This document shows, piece by piece, positions 24,221-36,224 of a DNA stretch of 64,000 bases. Below the pieces are notes generated by a model. That model saw only the letters and a list, made by a program, of their open reading frames with translations. It did no database searches and was not told the DNA's origin. This DNA comes from Tenrec ecaudatus (taxonomy: Eukaryota; Chordata; Mammalia; Afrosoricida; Tenrecidae). Position 1 is the first letter of the stretch; each line of letters opens with the position of its first letter. Both the position numbers and the translations under genes were made by a program. The DNA is taken from the NCBI RefSeq assembly GCF_050624435.1, contig NC_134535.1, positions 123,243,731-123,307,730 of the forward strand, given 5' to 3'.

Positions 24221-25261
24221 AACATACATGTTCACTGTTTTCAATGAATCAGACTATTTCAGTTATAAGGTATGAGGATTTCATGTATCGAATAGAAAGG
24301 AAAGACGAATTTGCTCTTCCATGTAACAGTTCTATCACATTTTATTTTGTGCTGTTGATTGCAGTCACCTCACTGCATCAATACGCTGCTCACTTCCTTC
24401 CTGTGTTTATTATTCCATTTGATTTTCTTTCCTGTCCATATCTATTGAGCTTTTTCCATGGCAAAAAGCTGCACTTTTGATGTTGTAGGGTTGATTGTTC
24501 TAAGGTGTGTGTCCCGCCCTGGTGTTACTGATCACATTATAGAGCTGTCTACTGTCCAGCTGAGAGTTGAGCCATGGGAGTGATTTCATTTCTGGGTTCA
24601 GTTACTAAGGACTAAAAGGAGTTCCACCAGTCTCTGTCAGATCAGTAAGGGTGATATTTTTTATGTTTTCTAAATTGTGTTCACTATTTTTCTCCCACTC
24701 TATCTGTAATATTCTATTGTGATCCCTTTTACCCTAGTCAAGAGTAGTAGGAGGCTCCCATTTGGTTTTTCTCTCAAGATCATGGAGGCTGCGGTTCATG
24801 TGGACCATTCATACTTTAGGCAAATTTTTTCCATGGTCTCTGATTTTATCTAGTCTTCTTTGCTATATACAGGTAGAGTATAATAAATTCACCTTAAATG
24901 GCCTCTTCCAAGGTTTCATAGCCCCAGTTGCTACCCATCAAAGTAAGTAGTAAGGCATTATTTTTATAGATTATGCTATACTAATAGACCTCAATGATCA
25001 TATGTGCATATGATCCTAAGTCCCCAGGCCCAAAGACTTATTCCTTCATGGTGTTTAGTAATGGAGGAGAAGTTTACACACCTTTGTTTACATACATAAA
25101 AATATTATCTGCCTACATAAAGTCATAACTGTAGTTCCTTCCCCTATCCCTGCCTGCTCATTTTTCCTGCCTTGCTTGGATGGCTGAAAGACAGAAGATA
25201 CATGTTCCAAATACAAGCCACACGTGGGCAAGGGTGATCTAGTTATCCTCACATACAAAAT
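24221..25261. other. Intergenic DNA, no assignable gene
   Basis: Short open frames at 24244-24480 and 24762-24950 (+) have no domain. 24500-24700 could be an old LTR remnant, but this is not supported by a motif. Confidence 0.3.
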
Positions 25262-25455
25262 CCCTCAAACGTACTGCCATGGAGTCGATTCTGACTCATA
25301 CTAGCCCTGAAGGACAGAGTGGAACAGCCGCTGTGGGTTTCCAAGACTCTGCCTCTTTATGGGAGTAGAAAACCTCCTCTTTCTCCATGGAGTGCCTGGC
25401 AGCTTTGAACTGCAGTTAACTCTCCAATGTGTAACCACTATGTCACCAGGAATCC
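25262..25455 (-). repeat. AfroSINE copy
   Basis: Antisense: 'gccatggagtcgattctgactc', 'gacagagtggaacagcc', 'gcctggcagctttgaactgc' and 'tatgtcaccaggaatcc'. Confidence 0.85.
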
Positions 25456-26869
25456 TATCACAGTTCACTTTCCCAGCATTCCTTACTTCGATATATTCCC
25501 TTTATCCTCAATGTGGAGCTTGCTTGCAAATGTTTTTCCCTGTAAATTCTCCCACTGATTGCTCTAGAGCAGGGGTGTAAAACTGGCAGCCCGTGGGCCC
25601 CATGTAGCCTCCGAGGTAATATTTTGTGGTCTGTGATGCTCTGAAATAAAATGAAAATAGAAGGAAAATGTTACAAAGAAAATAGCGCTTAGAGAAGATC
25701 GAGGCAATACCCTACACACAATTCCCTTGTTAACCCTTAAAGTACTAAAGATGAGTATGCAAGTGACCTAGTGCCTTTCCTGGGGGCCTGTGGACGTGTG
25801 TAAATGCACTGACTCAGTTCCTGCGACATTTGGAAGCAATATGTCTGCCATTCCCAGTGTCATGTAATGTGAACAGATCTCAATAGCTAAGAGGCTAACA
25901 AGAGCACTCTGGGTTGTGCTGCTATGACTCATACCTAGTGGCAGCACTAATTAACATTTTTAGAGGGAAGCCATTATGACTGTGCATCATGTTTGTCAGC
26001 TGTCCAACATTTTGTGTTTTTTATTAGTTACTTTGTTATATTTTCTGGTCACAAAGAGGTAAGTGAAAACTAGTCAGAGGAAAGCACTGGCAAGTTTCAG
26101 GTAAAAAAGAATAACTTTGTTGACACCACTTCCTTACCCCCTTACCCCACCAACACCCCAAATTCCCCCGGAACTGTTGGTCCCATTGTTTTTCCTCCAG
26201 AGAATTCATCCAGCCTGTCCTATTCAGACAGACCTGTGGAGACACTAAAATGCACGAAAACAAGACAGAGGAAAACAAAGCAACAGTATACAACCAGACA
26301 ACAAAGCAACAAAAACAAATCACTGAAAAAGAACAAAACAAAACACTTCACAAAAGAAAAGCTTGTAGTTAGTTCAAGGATTGTTTGTTGGCCCTTAGGA
26401 GTGTTTTCCAGTCCAGTCTGTTGGGGCACCATGCCCTGGACCCAAAGTCCACTTTCAGCATTCCCTGAAGTGGTGTCAACAAACACAGGGACAAGGGAAC
26501 AACATGGGACCCAAAATGGTAGAGAGGGGGGAGTGGCAGGCCTGGTGGGGAATGATCAAGGGTAAGGTTGCGTAGAGAAGAGATATAGCTGTAGCCCAGG
26601 TGGTGACGGAGCATGGTAGTAGGGCAGGAGGAAAGTCAAGGGAGATGGAGGAAAGAGCTAGGAGTCAAAGGGCATTTATGGAGGTCTAGACAAAGACATG
26701 TACATGCAAATATATATATATATATGAGGATGGGGAAATAGATCTATGCGTCTATATTTATAGGTTAGGTATTAAGGTGGAGGAAGGACCTTGGGCCTCT
26801 ACTCAAACACTCCCTCAATGCATGAATACTTGCTTTTATTAAATGGGAACTCTATGATGCTCACTCTCC

Positions 26870-27330
26870 CTACACAACTGCTGAAGCCAAAGTGGGTGAA
26901 CAAGTAAATGTGGTGAAGAAAGCTGATGGTGACTGGTTATCAAAAGAGATAGTGACTAGGGTCATAAAGGCTTGAAGATAAACAGTGGCCATCTAGCTCA
27001 GAAGCAACAAACCCCACATGGAAGAACACACCAGCCTGTGTGATCATGTGGTCCCGAAGGGATCAGTTATCAGGCATCAAAGAACAAAAAATCATATCAT
27101 TGGCTGCTCACCTCCATGATAGGATTGCTGAAGACAAATGGGTGCATAAGCAAATGTGGAGAAGAAAGCTGATGGTGCCTGGCTATCAAAAGAGATAGTG
27201 TCTGGGGTCTTAAAGGCTTGAAGGTGAACAAGCGGCCATCTAGCTCAGAAGCAAAAAAGCCCATATGGAAGAAGCACACCAGCCAGTGAGATCACGAGGT
27301 GCCAAAGGGACCGGGTATAAGGCATCATGA
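26870..27330 (+). repeat. Tandem duplication of an L1 3'-UTR module
   Basis: Two head-to-tail copies of a unit of about 240 bases: 'aaagctgatggtg' then 'cataaaggcttgaag' (or 'cttaaaggcttgaag') then 'agcggccatctagctcag' or a close variant. They start at about 26875 and about 27115. The same duplication is present at 60.19-60.67 kb but not in the copy at 4.0-6.1 kb, so it defines a subfamily. Confidence 0.8.
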
Positions 27331-27335
27331 AAAAA

Positions 27336-27387
27336 AAAAGATATATATATATGTATGTGTATATATATGTGTATATATATATATACC
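27336..27387. repeat. A-run and (TA)n/(TG)n microsatellite in the L1
   Basis: Simple AT-rich sequence after 'ggcatcatg'. The copy at 60.68 kb carries a shorter version at the equivalent place. Confidence 0.85.
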
Positions 27388-28365
27388 ATATTGAATGAAG
27401 GGGGAAGTGCAGAGTGGAGACCCAAGGCACAAGTGTCGGCCACTGGAGATCCCCTCATAGAGGGGTTTAGGAGAGGAGATGGGTTAGTCAGGGTGCGAGG
27501 TAGTACCGATGAAGAACACAGCTTTCCCCCAGATCCTGGATGCTTCCTCCCCCCAACTACCATGATCCGAATTCTACCTCGCAGGACTGGATAGGGCAGA
27601 GGTTGTACACTGGTGCATATGGGAGCTGGAGGCACAGGGAATCCAGGGTGGATGATACCTTCAGGACCAAGGGTGTGAGGGGCAATGCTGGGAGAGTGGA
27701 GGGTGAGTGGGTTGGAAAGGGGGAACTGATTACAAGGATCCATATGAGACCTCCTCCCTGGGAGATGGACGGCAGAGAAGGGGGAGAAGGGAGACTCCGG
27801 ATAGGGAAAAATATGAAAAATAACAATATAAATTACCAAGGGCACATGAGGGAGGGGGGAGTGGGGAGGGAGAGGAAAAAAAGAGGACCTGATGCAAAGG
27901 GCTTAAGTGGAGAGCAAATGCTTTGAGAATGATTGGGGCAGGGAATGTGTGGATGTGCTTTATACAATTGATGTTTGTATATGTATGGATTGTGATAAGA
28001 GTTTTATGAGCCCCTAATAAAATGTAAAAAAAGAAAAAAGAAAGAAAATAATTAGGGCAAAGAATGTACAGATGTGCTTTATACAATTGATATATGTATA
28101 TGTTTGGATTGTGATGAGAGTTGTATGAGCCCCTAATAAAATTTTTTTTAAAAAAGAATAACTTTAGTTTTATAAAAACATTAAATTAAAAATGTTCAAA
28201 TAAAAGCAATTATATAGTGTTTTAATTATCCTGTCCATATTCCTGAATCCTCACTTCAAAACATAAATTTAACAAAATTTGTAAATGTGATGTGGCCCAT
28301 GTGAATCTTGCCTGTTGCACCAAATGGCCCGTGTTTTAATTGGGTTTGACACTCCTGCTTTGGAG

Positions 28366-29774
28366 AAAGCGTAGAAAGACAAGTGGTAGAGGTAAGAAGC
28401 AGTCCAATGAGAGCACGGGACCAAGTCACAGAGAAGTGTGAGAAATGTGGTGGTAAGGGGACTCCAGAGAGACACTGGAGGCAGCTAGATTGTCAGTAGT
28501 AGGGAAGACTCTAGTGATACACATGTGGTTATCAATGAAAGTGGACAAAGATACATGTAGGACTGGGGGAAACCAATAGCCAATCACTACTGGAACTGCA
28601 GAATTGTATAGACTATCCCAGGACAAAGGACACAGGAAATAAGCACACAACAAATCAACACCCAAAAAATGAATTATCTTTTCAGAACCAAAATTGGTCG
28701 CATGCCATCTCAGTACCTTTATGACAAGCTTAAAGGTACCAGGAAACTCAGTTACAAGTGCTCAAGGTATGAGAACATGAGGCTAGGTAGAATTGCCCTT
28801 TGTGGAAGATTCTTGGGAGATTAGATTTTGATATCTCCAGGCCTTTGTATACAAAGTCAAATGGCCAATGACATTAATAGTCAGATATATGGGCAGATAT
28901 TCTGTTGCATGAAGTGTGTGTATGTGATTTCTTTGTTACTTACAAAGTAATGTTACAGGTCTTACCCCAAACTCAAAACAATCTTCTGGAGTATGGAGGT
29001 CAAGATTTTCATAATGAAGACTCTGTGGCTTTAAGAAAAGTTTAACAACTTTCCAAATTTTAAGTTGAATTCTGCCTCCAGGGAAATAATAACTAATTTA
29101 TAATTGTGAGAAACTCTGCCCCCTATACATATTGTAAGCTCCCATGATAATTAAATCATGTTATTGAAATAGACAACAAAACAAAAACAACAACAACAAA
29201 AAACTGTTAGCTTCTCAATACTTTTTTTTTGGAGGGGGTGCGGGGGGGAGAAGCAATTAGCAATAGATTTAAGCCAATATATCAGTAATTCAATTTAAGG
29301 TAAATGGGAAAACTCTACATGTACACAAAATTGTTGGTTTGTCTTTACAGAAGAATGAGGAGGGAGGGCAGTGGGAGGAGGAGGTCAAAAAGCGAGGAAG
29401 AGGAGGAGAAGAAAAAGGAGAAGAAAAACCCCTTCAGTCACTAATAGAATAACTGGAAAATTAGCTGCTAAGCATGTAAATCTTTGAAAAACACAGATGA
29501 CAAGTATGACCCGATTAGCACATAGAATAGGAAGCTGATGGTGGTTTCACATATGGACTAACAGTGCTTTCATGCCTGGGAGGAAATATCCAGCAAAGTT
29601 TCAGCAGACAGAAACATTCCCCCCCCCCAAAAAAAAAAAAAAACAAGCAGTGCAGACTCTCTCAGGCAGATGGAACCACTAACAAAGGGATTCCAAGCTT
29701 CTGGTTAATCCCCTCTGATCAGAAACCAGGGATGAAAATAACCTTGCAATCAGAGTTCATTACAAAGTGGATTT
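28366..29774. other. Intergenic DNA with low-complexity runs
   Basis: It includes an A-rich/CAA run near 29170-29205, a T run followed by G-rich sequence at 29221-29250, purine-rich sequence at 29350-29430 and a C10-A15 run near 29620. No gene is assignable. Confidence 0.4.
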
Positions 29775-29930
29775 TTACTGTGATCACATGATCGGCAGTT
29801 CAAAACCACTAGCAGCTCCAATGAAAAAGACTAGGCTCTCTACTCCCATTAACTGTTACAGTCTCAGAAACACACAAGGAGTCCATATGTGTCACCACTG
29901 ACTGATGGCAGTGAGAGAATGAGACTTCAG
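29775..29930 (+). repeat. AfroSINE copy, 5' truncated
   Basis: 'gatcggcagttcaaaacc', 'ctctctactcccattaac', 'tgatggcagtgagagaatg' are the sense core and tail. Confidence 0.75.
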
Positions 29931-29939
29931 TTACATTCA

Positions 29940-30315
29940 GCACCTTATCATTTGATCTCCCCTTTGACCCATTTTAAAAATTTTCTAATTTTTAATATAT
30001 TCAGTTTTCTTTTTGATTGAGTTGTTTCTCACCTTTATTTTGTTATTGTTAGGTTTTTTCTTTTTTCCCCTTTGTGTTTTATATGTTTTCTGTACATGAA
30101 ATCCAGGTCAGGCAAATCTATGAAAACAGTAACTGAATTGTTAGTTCTTTAGAGACAGCAAGGGAGGTTGATGGAAAATGGGAGAACTCATAACAACGAG
30201 TACAAGAAAGAAGAAAATGTTCTAAAATCAAGTGTGGTGGTGATTGCCTAACTCCTTTAATATGATTCAAACTGCTAAATTTATGATATGTGAATTATAT
30301 AGAAATAAAAATATT
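29940..30315 (+). repeat. Dispersed repeat, probably an old L1 3' end (second copy)
   Basis: Homologous to 9225-9640. It ends 'gatatgtgaattatatagaaataaaaat', which looks like the 3' terminus of an older L1 with an AATAAA signal. Confidence 0.55.
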
Positions 30316-30861
30316 GTTCTTTTTAAAAGTATCATAAAAATTTTCCCCCCTAAGATTGTCCCTGTGGTCTCCTGATACACTGGGGCAACTGTTACTAGTC
30401 ACAACTTATTGAACCACTTTTGCTACTGATAGCAAAGGCAGTATTTTTAAAAGCAATGAGCTGATACCTATTATAGGCTTAAAAAACGAAAAAGAAATTT
30501 AACTTTTATTTGCTTTATAAAACTGTCATTCCCAGAGGCTCACTGCAGGGAAGGCTAGAATATAAATGCTTTTAAGAAGAAAATGGATTTAACCCTATGG
30601 ATGGATTTGATTCATGAATCTGTAGAATTGATTTAAGCCCTTAAGATTAACCCTGGTGTAGATGACTCTCTGCTTAACTGATTTTTTTATAACTTTACAG
30701 TCTCGGGTAGTACACATACTGACTATATGTTGAAAGGGTAATAAATCAATATGGAATGAATCTGACTTTTTCAGAGGCCTACAAATGAGAACTGCTCAGT
30801 GGTGATGCCAGTTACAGGTTATAAAACTATGAAGAGGATATAGAATATCCTATGCCAACTA
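30316..30861. other. AT-rich DNA, nothing assignable
   Basis: No gene, SINE or L1 signal that I can support. Confidence 0.3.
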
Positions 30862-31062
30862 CAGAAGCCCTGGTGGAACAATGCTAAGCACTTAGTGGCT
30901 ACCTACAAAGTCAGAAGTTCAAATTCCCCACCAGCTTTGAAGGAGAAAGTATCCTGTAATCTGTTCCTCCAAAGTTGACGGTCTAGGGCATTTTGCAGGC
31001 AGTTCAATATCAGTTTGCTATGAGTTGGAATGGACTCAACTGCACACAAAAATAGTAGCAAT
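30862..31062 (+). repeat. AfroSINE copy
   Basis: Full-length sense copy: 'gaagccctggtggaacaatg', 'cagaagttcaaattcccc', 'tatgagttggaatggactc'. Confidence 0.85.
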
Positions 31063-31099
31063 GTTCTTGTCCAATAAAACAGGTTCTTTTGTGTTTCTG

Positions 31100-31690
31100 A
31101 TGACTCATTCCTGTCTTTGTTGATGTTGGGTGCCCTTGGGTTGCTTCCAACTCATAGCAATGCCACACACAACAGAACAAAACACTCTCCCATCAGGCAT
31201 CATCCTCACAATTGTAATGTGTGAGTCAATTGCTGCAGCCTTGGGGTAAATCCATCTCCCTGATGGTCTTCCACTTTTCTCATTGACTCTCTGCTGTACC
31301 AAGGATGAAGTCCTTTCTGAGTTGCTGGTCTCTGCAAATAACATGTCCAAATTGTATAAGACAAACTCTTGCCATCTTAATACCTGAAGAGCAACCTGGA
31401 TGTACTTTCTCTATTATTTTTTCCATAGAATCCTGCCATATTGCAACTTGACACCTGAATATTTTTCTTCAGTTATTTTAGCTTGCAACATGCTGAGCAT
31501 GTTCTTTCTCCTTGGCTTCCTAACACCGGGTGTTTTTCTGATTCTTTAAAATACTTTGCTTTGTCTTATTGAGCTTCTTTTAGAAATGTTCTGTTCAACT
31601 CTTTCGTTTCATCCTTATTTCTTTAGTTTCAGCTACTCTATGATCAAGAACAAGTTTCAGAGTCCTTTCCATGCCAAGAAAATGGTAAGA
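31100..31690 (-). repeat. RTE/BovB LINE, 3' end joined to linker (internal deletion)
   Basis: Antisense BovB: 31.11-31.41 kb is the 3' end region ('gttgcttccaactcatagc', 'gcttctggtctctgc'-like), and 31.42-31.69 kb is the endonuclease-RT linker ('gttctttctccttggcttcc', 'caagaacaagtttcagagtcc'). The RT domain between them is missing. Confidence 0.75.
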
Positions 31691-31899
31691 CCGTTTTTGG
31701 CCAACTGAGAATGTTCAAATTGTAGAACAATAGCATAATTTTCACATGCAAGTAAAATTCTCCTGAATGTCATCCAGCAACTGTGAAGTAGTGCATTGAC
31801 AGGGAAATGCCAGAGGTTTAGATCACATTTAGAAGAGCTTGTGGCACAAAGGATATCATTGCTGTTGTCCGATGGATCTTGGCTGGTTTAAAATCAGAA

Positions 31900-32805
31900 A
31901 ACTGTCTGTCAGTGTTTAATGCTTTCACCGTACTTACTCAATCTGTATGCTGAGAAAATTTTCAGAGAAGCTGGATTATGTGAAGAAGAATTGGCATCAG
32001 GATGGGAAGAAGGCTTATTAACAGTCTGGGATATGCAGATGACACAACCTTGCTTCTTCTAATGAGGAAGGCTTTAAGCACTTGCTGGTGAAGATCAAGG
32101 ATTGTAATCTTCAGTATGGATTACAATTCAATGTAAAGAAAATCAAAGTTCTCACAACTGGAACAGTAGGTGACATCATGATGAATACAGAGAAGATTGA
32201 AGTTGCCAAAGAGTTCATCTTGCTTGTCTCTACAATCAATGCTCATGGAAAAACAGTAAAAAGATCAAAGGGCACATTGCATTGGGTAAATCTTCTGCAC
32301 AAGACCTTCTTATAGTGTTGAAAAGCAAAAATGTTACTTTGAGGAATAAGATGCTCCTGATCCAAGCCAGGGTATTTTCAATAGCCTCCTATGTATGTGA
32401 AAGTTGAACATTGAATAAGAAAGACCAAAGAATTGATAGTTTGAAATATAAATCTAGTGAAGAATATTGAAAGTACCATGAACTGTGAATAGAACCTACA
32501 AAGCTTTCTTGGAACAAATATGGCCAGAGTGCTCACTGGAGACAAGAATGGGAAGACTCCGTCTCATGTACTTTGGACACGTTGTCAGGAGAGACCAGTG
32601 CCTGAGAAGGACATCATTCTTGGTAAAATAGAGGGACCGTGAAAAAGAGGAAATTCCCCAACGAGATGGATTGACACAGTGGCTGCCACTATGGACTCAA
32701 GCAGAGGAAAAATTGAGGATGGCATAAGACCTGGCACCGTTTCCCTCTGTTGTTCAAGGGATCCTTATGGGTTGGAACAAACTACGTGGCACCTAACAAC
32801 AAAGG
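31900..32805 (+). repeat. RTE/BovB LINE, RT C-terminus to 3' end (opposite strand)
   Basis: Sense BovB: 'caatctgtatgctgagaaa', then 'tatgcagatgacacaacc', which encodes the catalytic YADDTT box near 32034. The sequence then runs to the end 'gggttggaacaaactacg ... ggcacctaacaacaaag'. A short frame at 32082-32315 (IKDCNLQYGLQFNVKKIKVL) is part of the decayed RT/connection domain. It lies between minus-strand BovB pieces. Confidence 0.8.
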
Positions 32806-32905
32806 CTTTATTGGTTGGTGCATAAATTTGAATAATAGCTGTATTCTTTGTAAGCAGATAGATAGTATCTTATCACAGATTGCACTGTGATACATCTTGA
32901 AGAGA
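32806..32905 (-). repeat. RTE/BovB endonuclease fragment
   Basis: Antisense 'attggttggtgcataaatttgaa' and 'tcttatcacagattgcactg' match the endonuclease region also seen at 2.3 kb. Confidence 0.6.
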
Positions 32906-34269
32906 TGTCTGCAGAAGCACAAGGTCTTGGAGTTCAAGAACTTCTGGTGGCAGTGGACCTGATACCTGGTCCTGAAGAACATCAGAACAGCTACCGAGCA
33001 GACCTCGAGCCTGGAGTAGAAACAGTTAGTAAGTACAGGAACAGAAGTGGGTGGACCTCTGTAAGCCATGGCTGCCCAAATATTTGATTCAAGGGGCTGA
33101 TGGCTGGGTCTACGTCCTTCCCCTCTGGAAGGCATAATGATATGTGCAGGCACGATGTTTCCTGAAATAGCTCTATTTTTGTAGGAATTATAATGGTACA
33201 GTATCAAAACCTGCTGGTATTCATTGAAACCTCTTATGTCACACAAAATATGATAACATAGAAAGGATTTCTATACTGTTAAATATGCACCCCCAAAACT
33301 CTGCCACAGGATTAAATCAATTCAAGAACCCTGTAGTTACACAGGTTTGTATCGGCATCCATCACACTCTACAGATGCAGGCATGCATTGCTGTATATGT
33401 GTAGATAATTGCATTTCTAAGATTTAACTGAATAAGTATGAGCCTTATTATCCATAAAGTTTGAAATTTTCTAGTTTGCACCCACAACGATATTCTCACT
33501 CAATCAACTCCTGATAAAATAAAAGGTGAGTTTGCATGGCTCAGTTGACATCAACATAATGGAATAGGGGTGAGAAGTGGGATCAGGGAGGACTGTCATT
33601 TCAACATGGTTGGTCCCACCTCCTCCCCTATTCCTCTACCTGAATTTTTGTCTGTCTGCACCTAAAAAAGGATAAACTGTGATTTCTTTCTAGATTGGGG
33701 GTGAAGGTGGCAGGGAGAGCAAGAAGTTGAAGGTTCATGCTCCAGATGAAACGGAACATCTCTGGGAGAACCTATAGCCAAGCCCCACCATGGAATTTTC
33801 CTCCCATCCACTGGCCCCCAAAATATTTGACAATTTCTCACATTCAAAGCACTTTTTCTGAACCTACTTCTTTTATAATAGAAAACAAATCATAGGACGC
33901 TATTGCTTTTGGGTTCCGAATTAGGTTCACTATGTTTTTCATAAGAAAATGGCTTTAGAAGTTGAATATACACTGGCCTACACATATAAATATACACTAC
34001 AACCTCAACCTTTAGTTTCTTTTGCTTGCGGCAAGAGAAAAAATATTTCCTGTGGATGTTTTTAAATGCACCTCTTTGGTTTTACCCCAAACTCTGCAAG
34101 AAAGATGCTATCAGTAACACATTCATAAAGTCTGCATAAATGTCCGATTGATAGTTTCCATTGAATTTCTCATTTCAGACTTTAGAAAAAGGTCGAAGAG
34201 ATGAATATATATATATATATATATATTCTTTTTTCAAAATGAATGCGAAAGCATTTGTCTTGAATTCAG
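32906..34269. other. Intergenic DNA, no assignable gene
   Basis: A (TA)n run lies at about 34204-34226. 32.92-33.09 kb is more GC-rich and has a 66-codon frame without any domain. Nothing else can be named. Confidence 0.35.
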
Positions 34270-34430
34270 TATTCCCAATGTAATGCCATATGATGGTCCA
34301 ACTCAAGATCTCCAATACCAGTCCATTTCAGCTCACTAATGCATAGGATACGGTGTAGGGCTAGGTTGTTGAGTGAAACAAAATCAGGAATACTCATATA
34401 TGCATAGGAAATAATTTTATATTAAGAAGT
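34270..34430 (-). repeat. RTE/BovB 5'-region fragment
   Basis: 'ccagtccatttcagctcac' and 'aatgcataggatac' match the antisense BovB 5' region. The LTR that follows separates it from 34.87-35.32 kb. Confidence 0.5.
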
Positions 34431-34864
34431 AATCTTGTATCAAAAAAGCAAACCAGCCCAGTCCAACTCAAGTCCTTAAGTCTGATGATAGCTGGGACCC
34501 TTTTCAGATGCACATCGTTTTCAGACTGACTCAAAAAATATGACTTGGGATGTAGGGAGATCACAGACTGGTGGGTGCAGAGTTATGTGGATCCAAAGTT
34601 GGTGGAAATATGCCAGGGCTCTGACAACTCTCAGGGTCAGGCAGTCCATACAGGGTCTCCCCTGGAACAGACACAGAGCTCCAACAAGCAAGAAAGGAGG
34701 GACAGAGAAAGAGAGGAAGTTCCTAGCTTCTCCCTTTTAAGGCCACACCGCTAAGGAGGCATCATTAAGTTGGGACCTAATTAACAAATTGGATTCCACA
34801 TCTACATTTTCGTACAAATTCAAGTTGACATACAACCTAACTACCACAGACACCAATGTTTATA
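34431..34864 (-). repeat. LTR-like insertion in the BovB copy
   Basis: About 430 bases with no BovB homology sit between two BovB 5'-region pieces. On the minus strand it begins 'tgtggtagttaggttgtatg', typical of mammalian MaLR-like LTR starts. The family is not certain. Confidence 0.45.
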
Positions 34865-35320
34865 CATTCTGTTTCATTTTGACAACCTCCATTTCCCCCT
34901 GATTCACAGTTTATGCATTCCATGTCCAGTGATTATTGGGTGTCTACATCTGCTACTTCTCAGTTTAAGTTATGCTTTATCATAAATGAAGGTTCTGAAA
35001 GATTTACTCAATCTAAGTCAGTAAGGTCCTCTTTATTCTGAGGAGGCACCTCTTCCCCAGTTGTATTTTGAGTGCCTTCCAACTTGAATGAGGGTGGGGG
35101 TGCTCATCTTCTGGAACTGCGTCAGTCCATGTCCCACTGTCTTCACTGACTAATTCCTCCAAAGGGAGTAGCCCATTCCTCCTTCCTTGTCTGTTCTTCG
35201 TTCAGAAGCTCTGCTGTTCAGTGTGGGACCTGCGAAATACCAGTGGAACACAGCTTCCAGCATCAGAGCCACACGGAAACCACTAAGGTAAAGCAAACTG
35301 ATGGCTAGATGGTAGACAAC
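34865..35320 (-). repeat. RTE/BovB 5' region
   Basis: It parallels 2640-3060: 'gaggaggcacctcttcccc', 'gagtgccttccaacttgaa', 'ggaagctctgctg'-like, 'accagtggaacacagcttcc'. Antisense orientation. Confidence 0.65.
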
Positions 35321-36224
35321 ATTCTTTGTAGAAAAAATAATTCATTTTAAAGGCATTTTTATTCAGTTGGATTATAGTAAACTGTTTTTTCTCAATTATT
35401 GTAGGACTGATAAGCAAGACTGTCATTATCTTTTATCTGCAATCGTATGATATGTGAACACATCAAGGGAAAGCAAACATATCAAATCTTTGGTAAGTTT
35501 AATACTACTTACAGTTGTTTCAATCTTCAAAATGACAACTTAACGAGATTTGGAGAGAAGAGTTTCCAGCTTCCCTACTTTTATAATTATGTCATAGTAA
35601 GATCACCATTTGTTTGCCACAATTTATTTCCTTATATTTCTTCAAGTTATCAAAATATTATTTACCAAATATATTTTAATTTCTATATGTTAATTATTAA
35701 TATAAAAAATAAAATTTCCTAGTACCACACTTTTAAGTAAAAAAAAAAAACTCCTAAATTGGGTGGAGGAAAATGTGACACAAAACTCAAGATGATGAAA
35801 AAGACTAGGCTTGCTGACTAGACAGTAACTCAGGGAACCCTTGAGACCATAGGTCTGGAAATAAACTCACCCCTGGGGCTCAATTTTCAGCCAAGCAACA
35901 GACAAATATTTAGGGGGAATAATAATTCTGATAAGGCATACACACTTCAAATAATCAACCATCTGGGACCAAGGGAGCACCGTTTACCCAATGGCAAAGT
36001 GTAGAAGAGGTAGGAAAGAAGTAATGGAAGTAAGAAAGATTGGCAAAGCATGGGATGAGTATGTTGCATTGAGAGGATCAGGGAGATAAAACTAAATGTG
36101 TATTAATTATTGAATGTAAAACATGATCTGCTCATCACCTAATTCAGAATCAAAAGTCTAAAATACTAATAATATATGGCATTTTATTATTAATACATTA
36201 ACATTGTAGGATTTTCAGCACTTA
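35321..36224. other. AT-rich DNA, nothing assignable
   Basis: A 91-codon frame at 35447-35722 (+) has no domain. The rest has no repeat I can name. Confidence 0.3.

Larger units (their letters stand above)
26103..28165 (+). mobile_element. Twin-primed L1 insertion with 16-bp target duplication
   Basis: The duplication 'aaaaaagaataacttt' is at 26103-26118 and 28150-28165. From 26119 to about 26475 the L1 3'-UTR sequence is inverted: its reverse complement matches 4.49-4.86 kb of the other young copy. From about 26476 to 28149 it runs forward. The 3' part contains two tandem copies of the 'cttaaaggcttgaag' module and, at the very end, two successive tails each with 'cccctaataaaat'. It has no ORFs. 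Confidence 0.88.
25562..28365. mobile_element. hAT-like nonautonomous DNA transposon, split by an L1
   Basis: The left end CAGGGGTGTAAAACTGG starts at 25570. The right end, read inward on the other strand, is CAGGAGTGTCAAACCC, ending at 28357. These terminal inverted repeats fit the hAT/Charlie pattern. The flanking 8-mers CTCTAGAG (25562-25569) and CTTTGGAG (28358-28365) agree at 6 of 8 positions and fit the nTCTAGAn target preference of hATs. Without the L1 inserted at 26119-28149 the element is about 740 bases and has no transposase. It is old. Confidence 0.7.

Noticed and set aside
27240..27845. A 201-codon minus-strand open frame, and its 181-codon counterpart at 60585-61130.
   Set aside because: Both are antisense to the L1 3' UTR and appear in both copies because the repeat does. 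They are proline- and serine-rich translations of a purine-rich strand, not genes.
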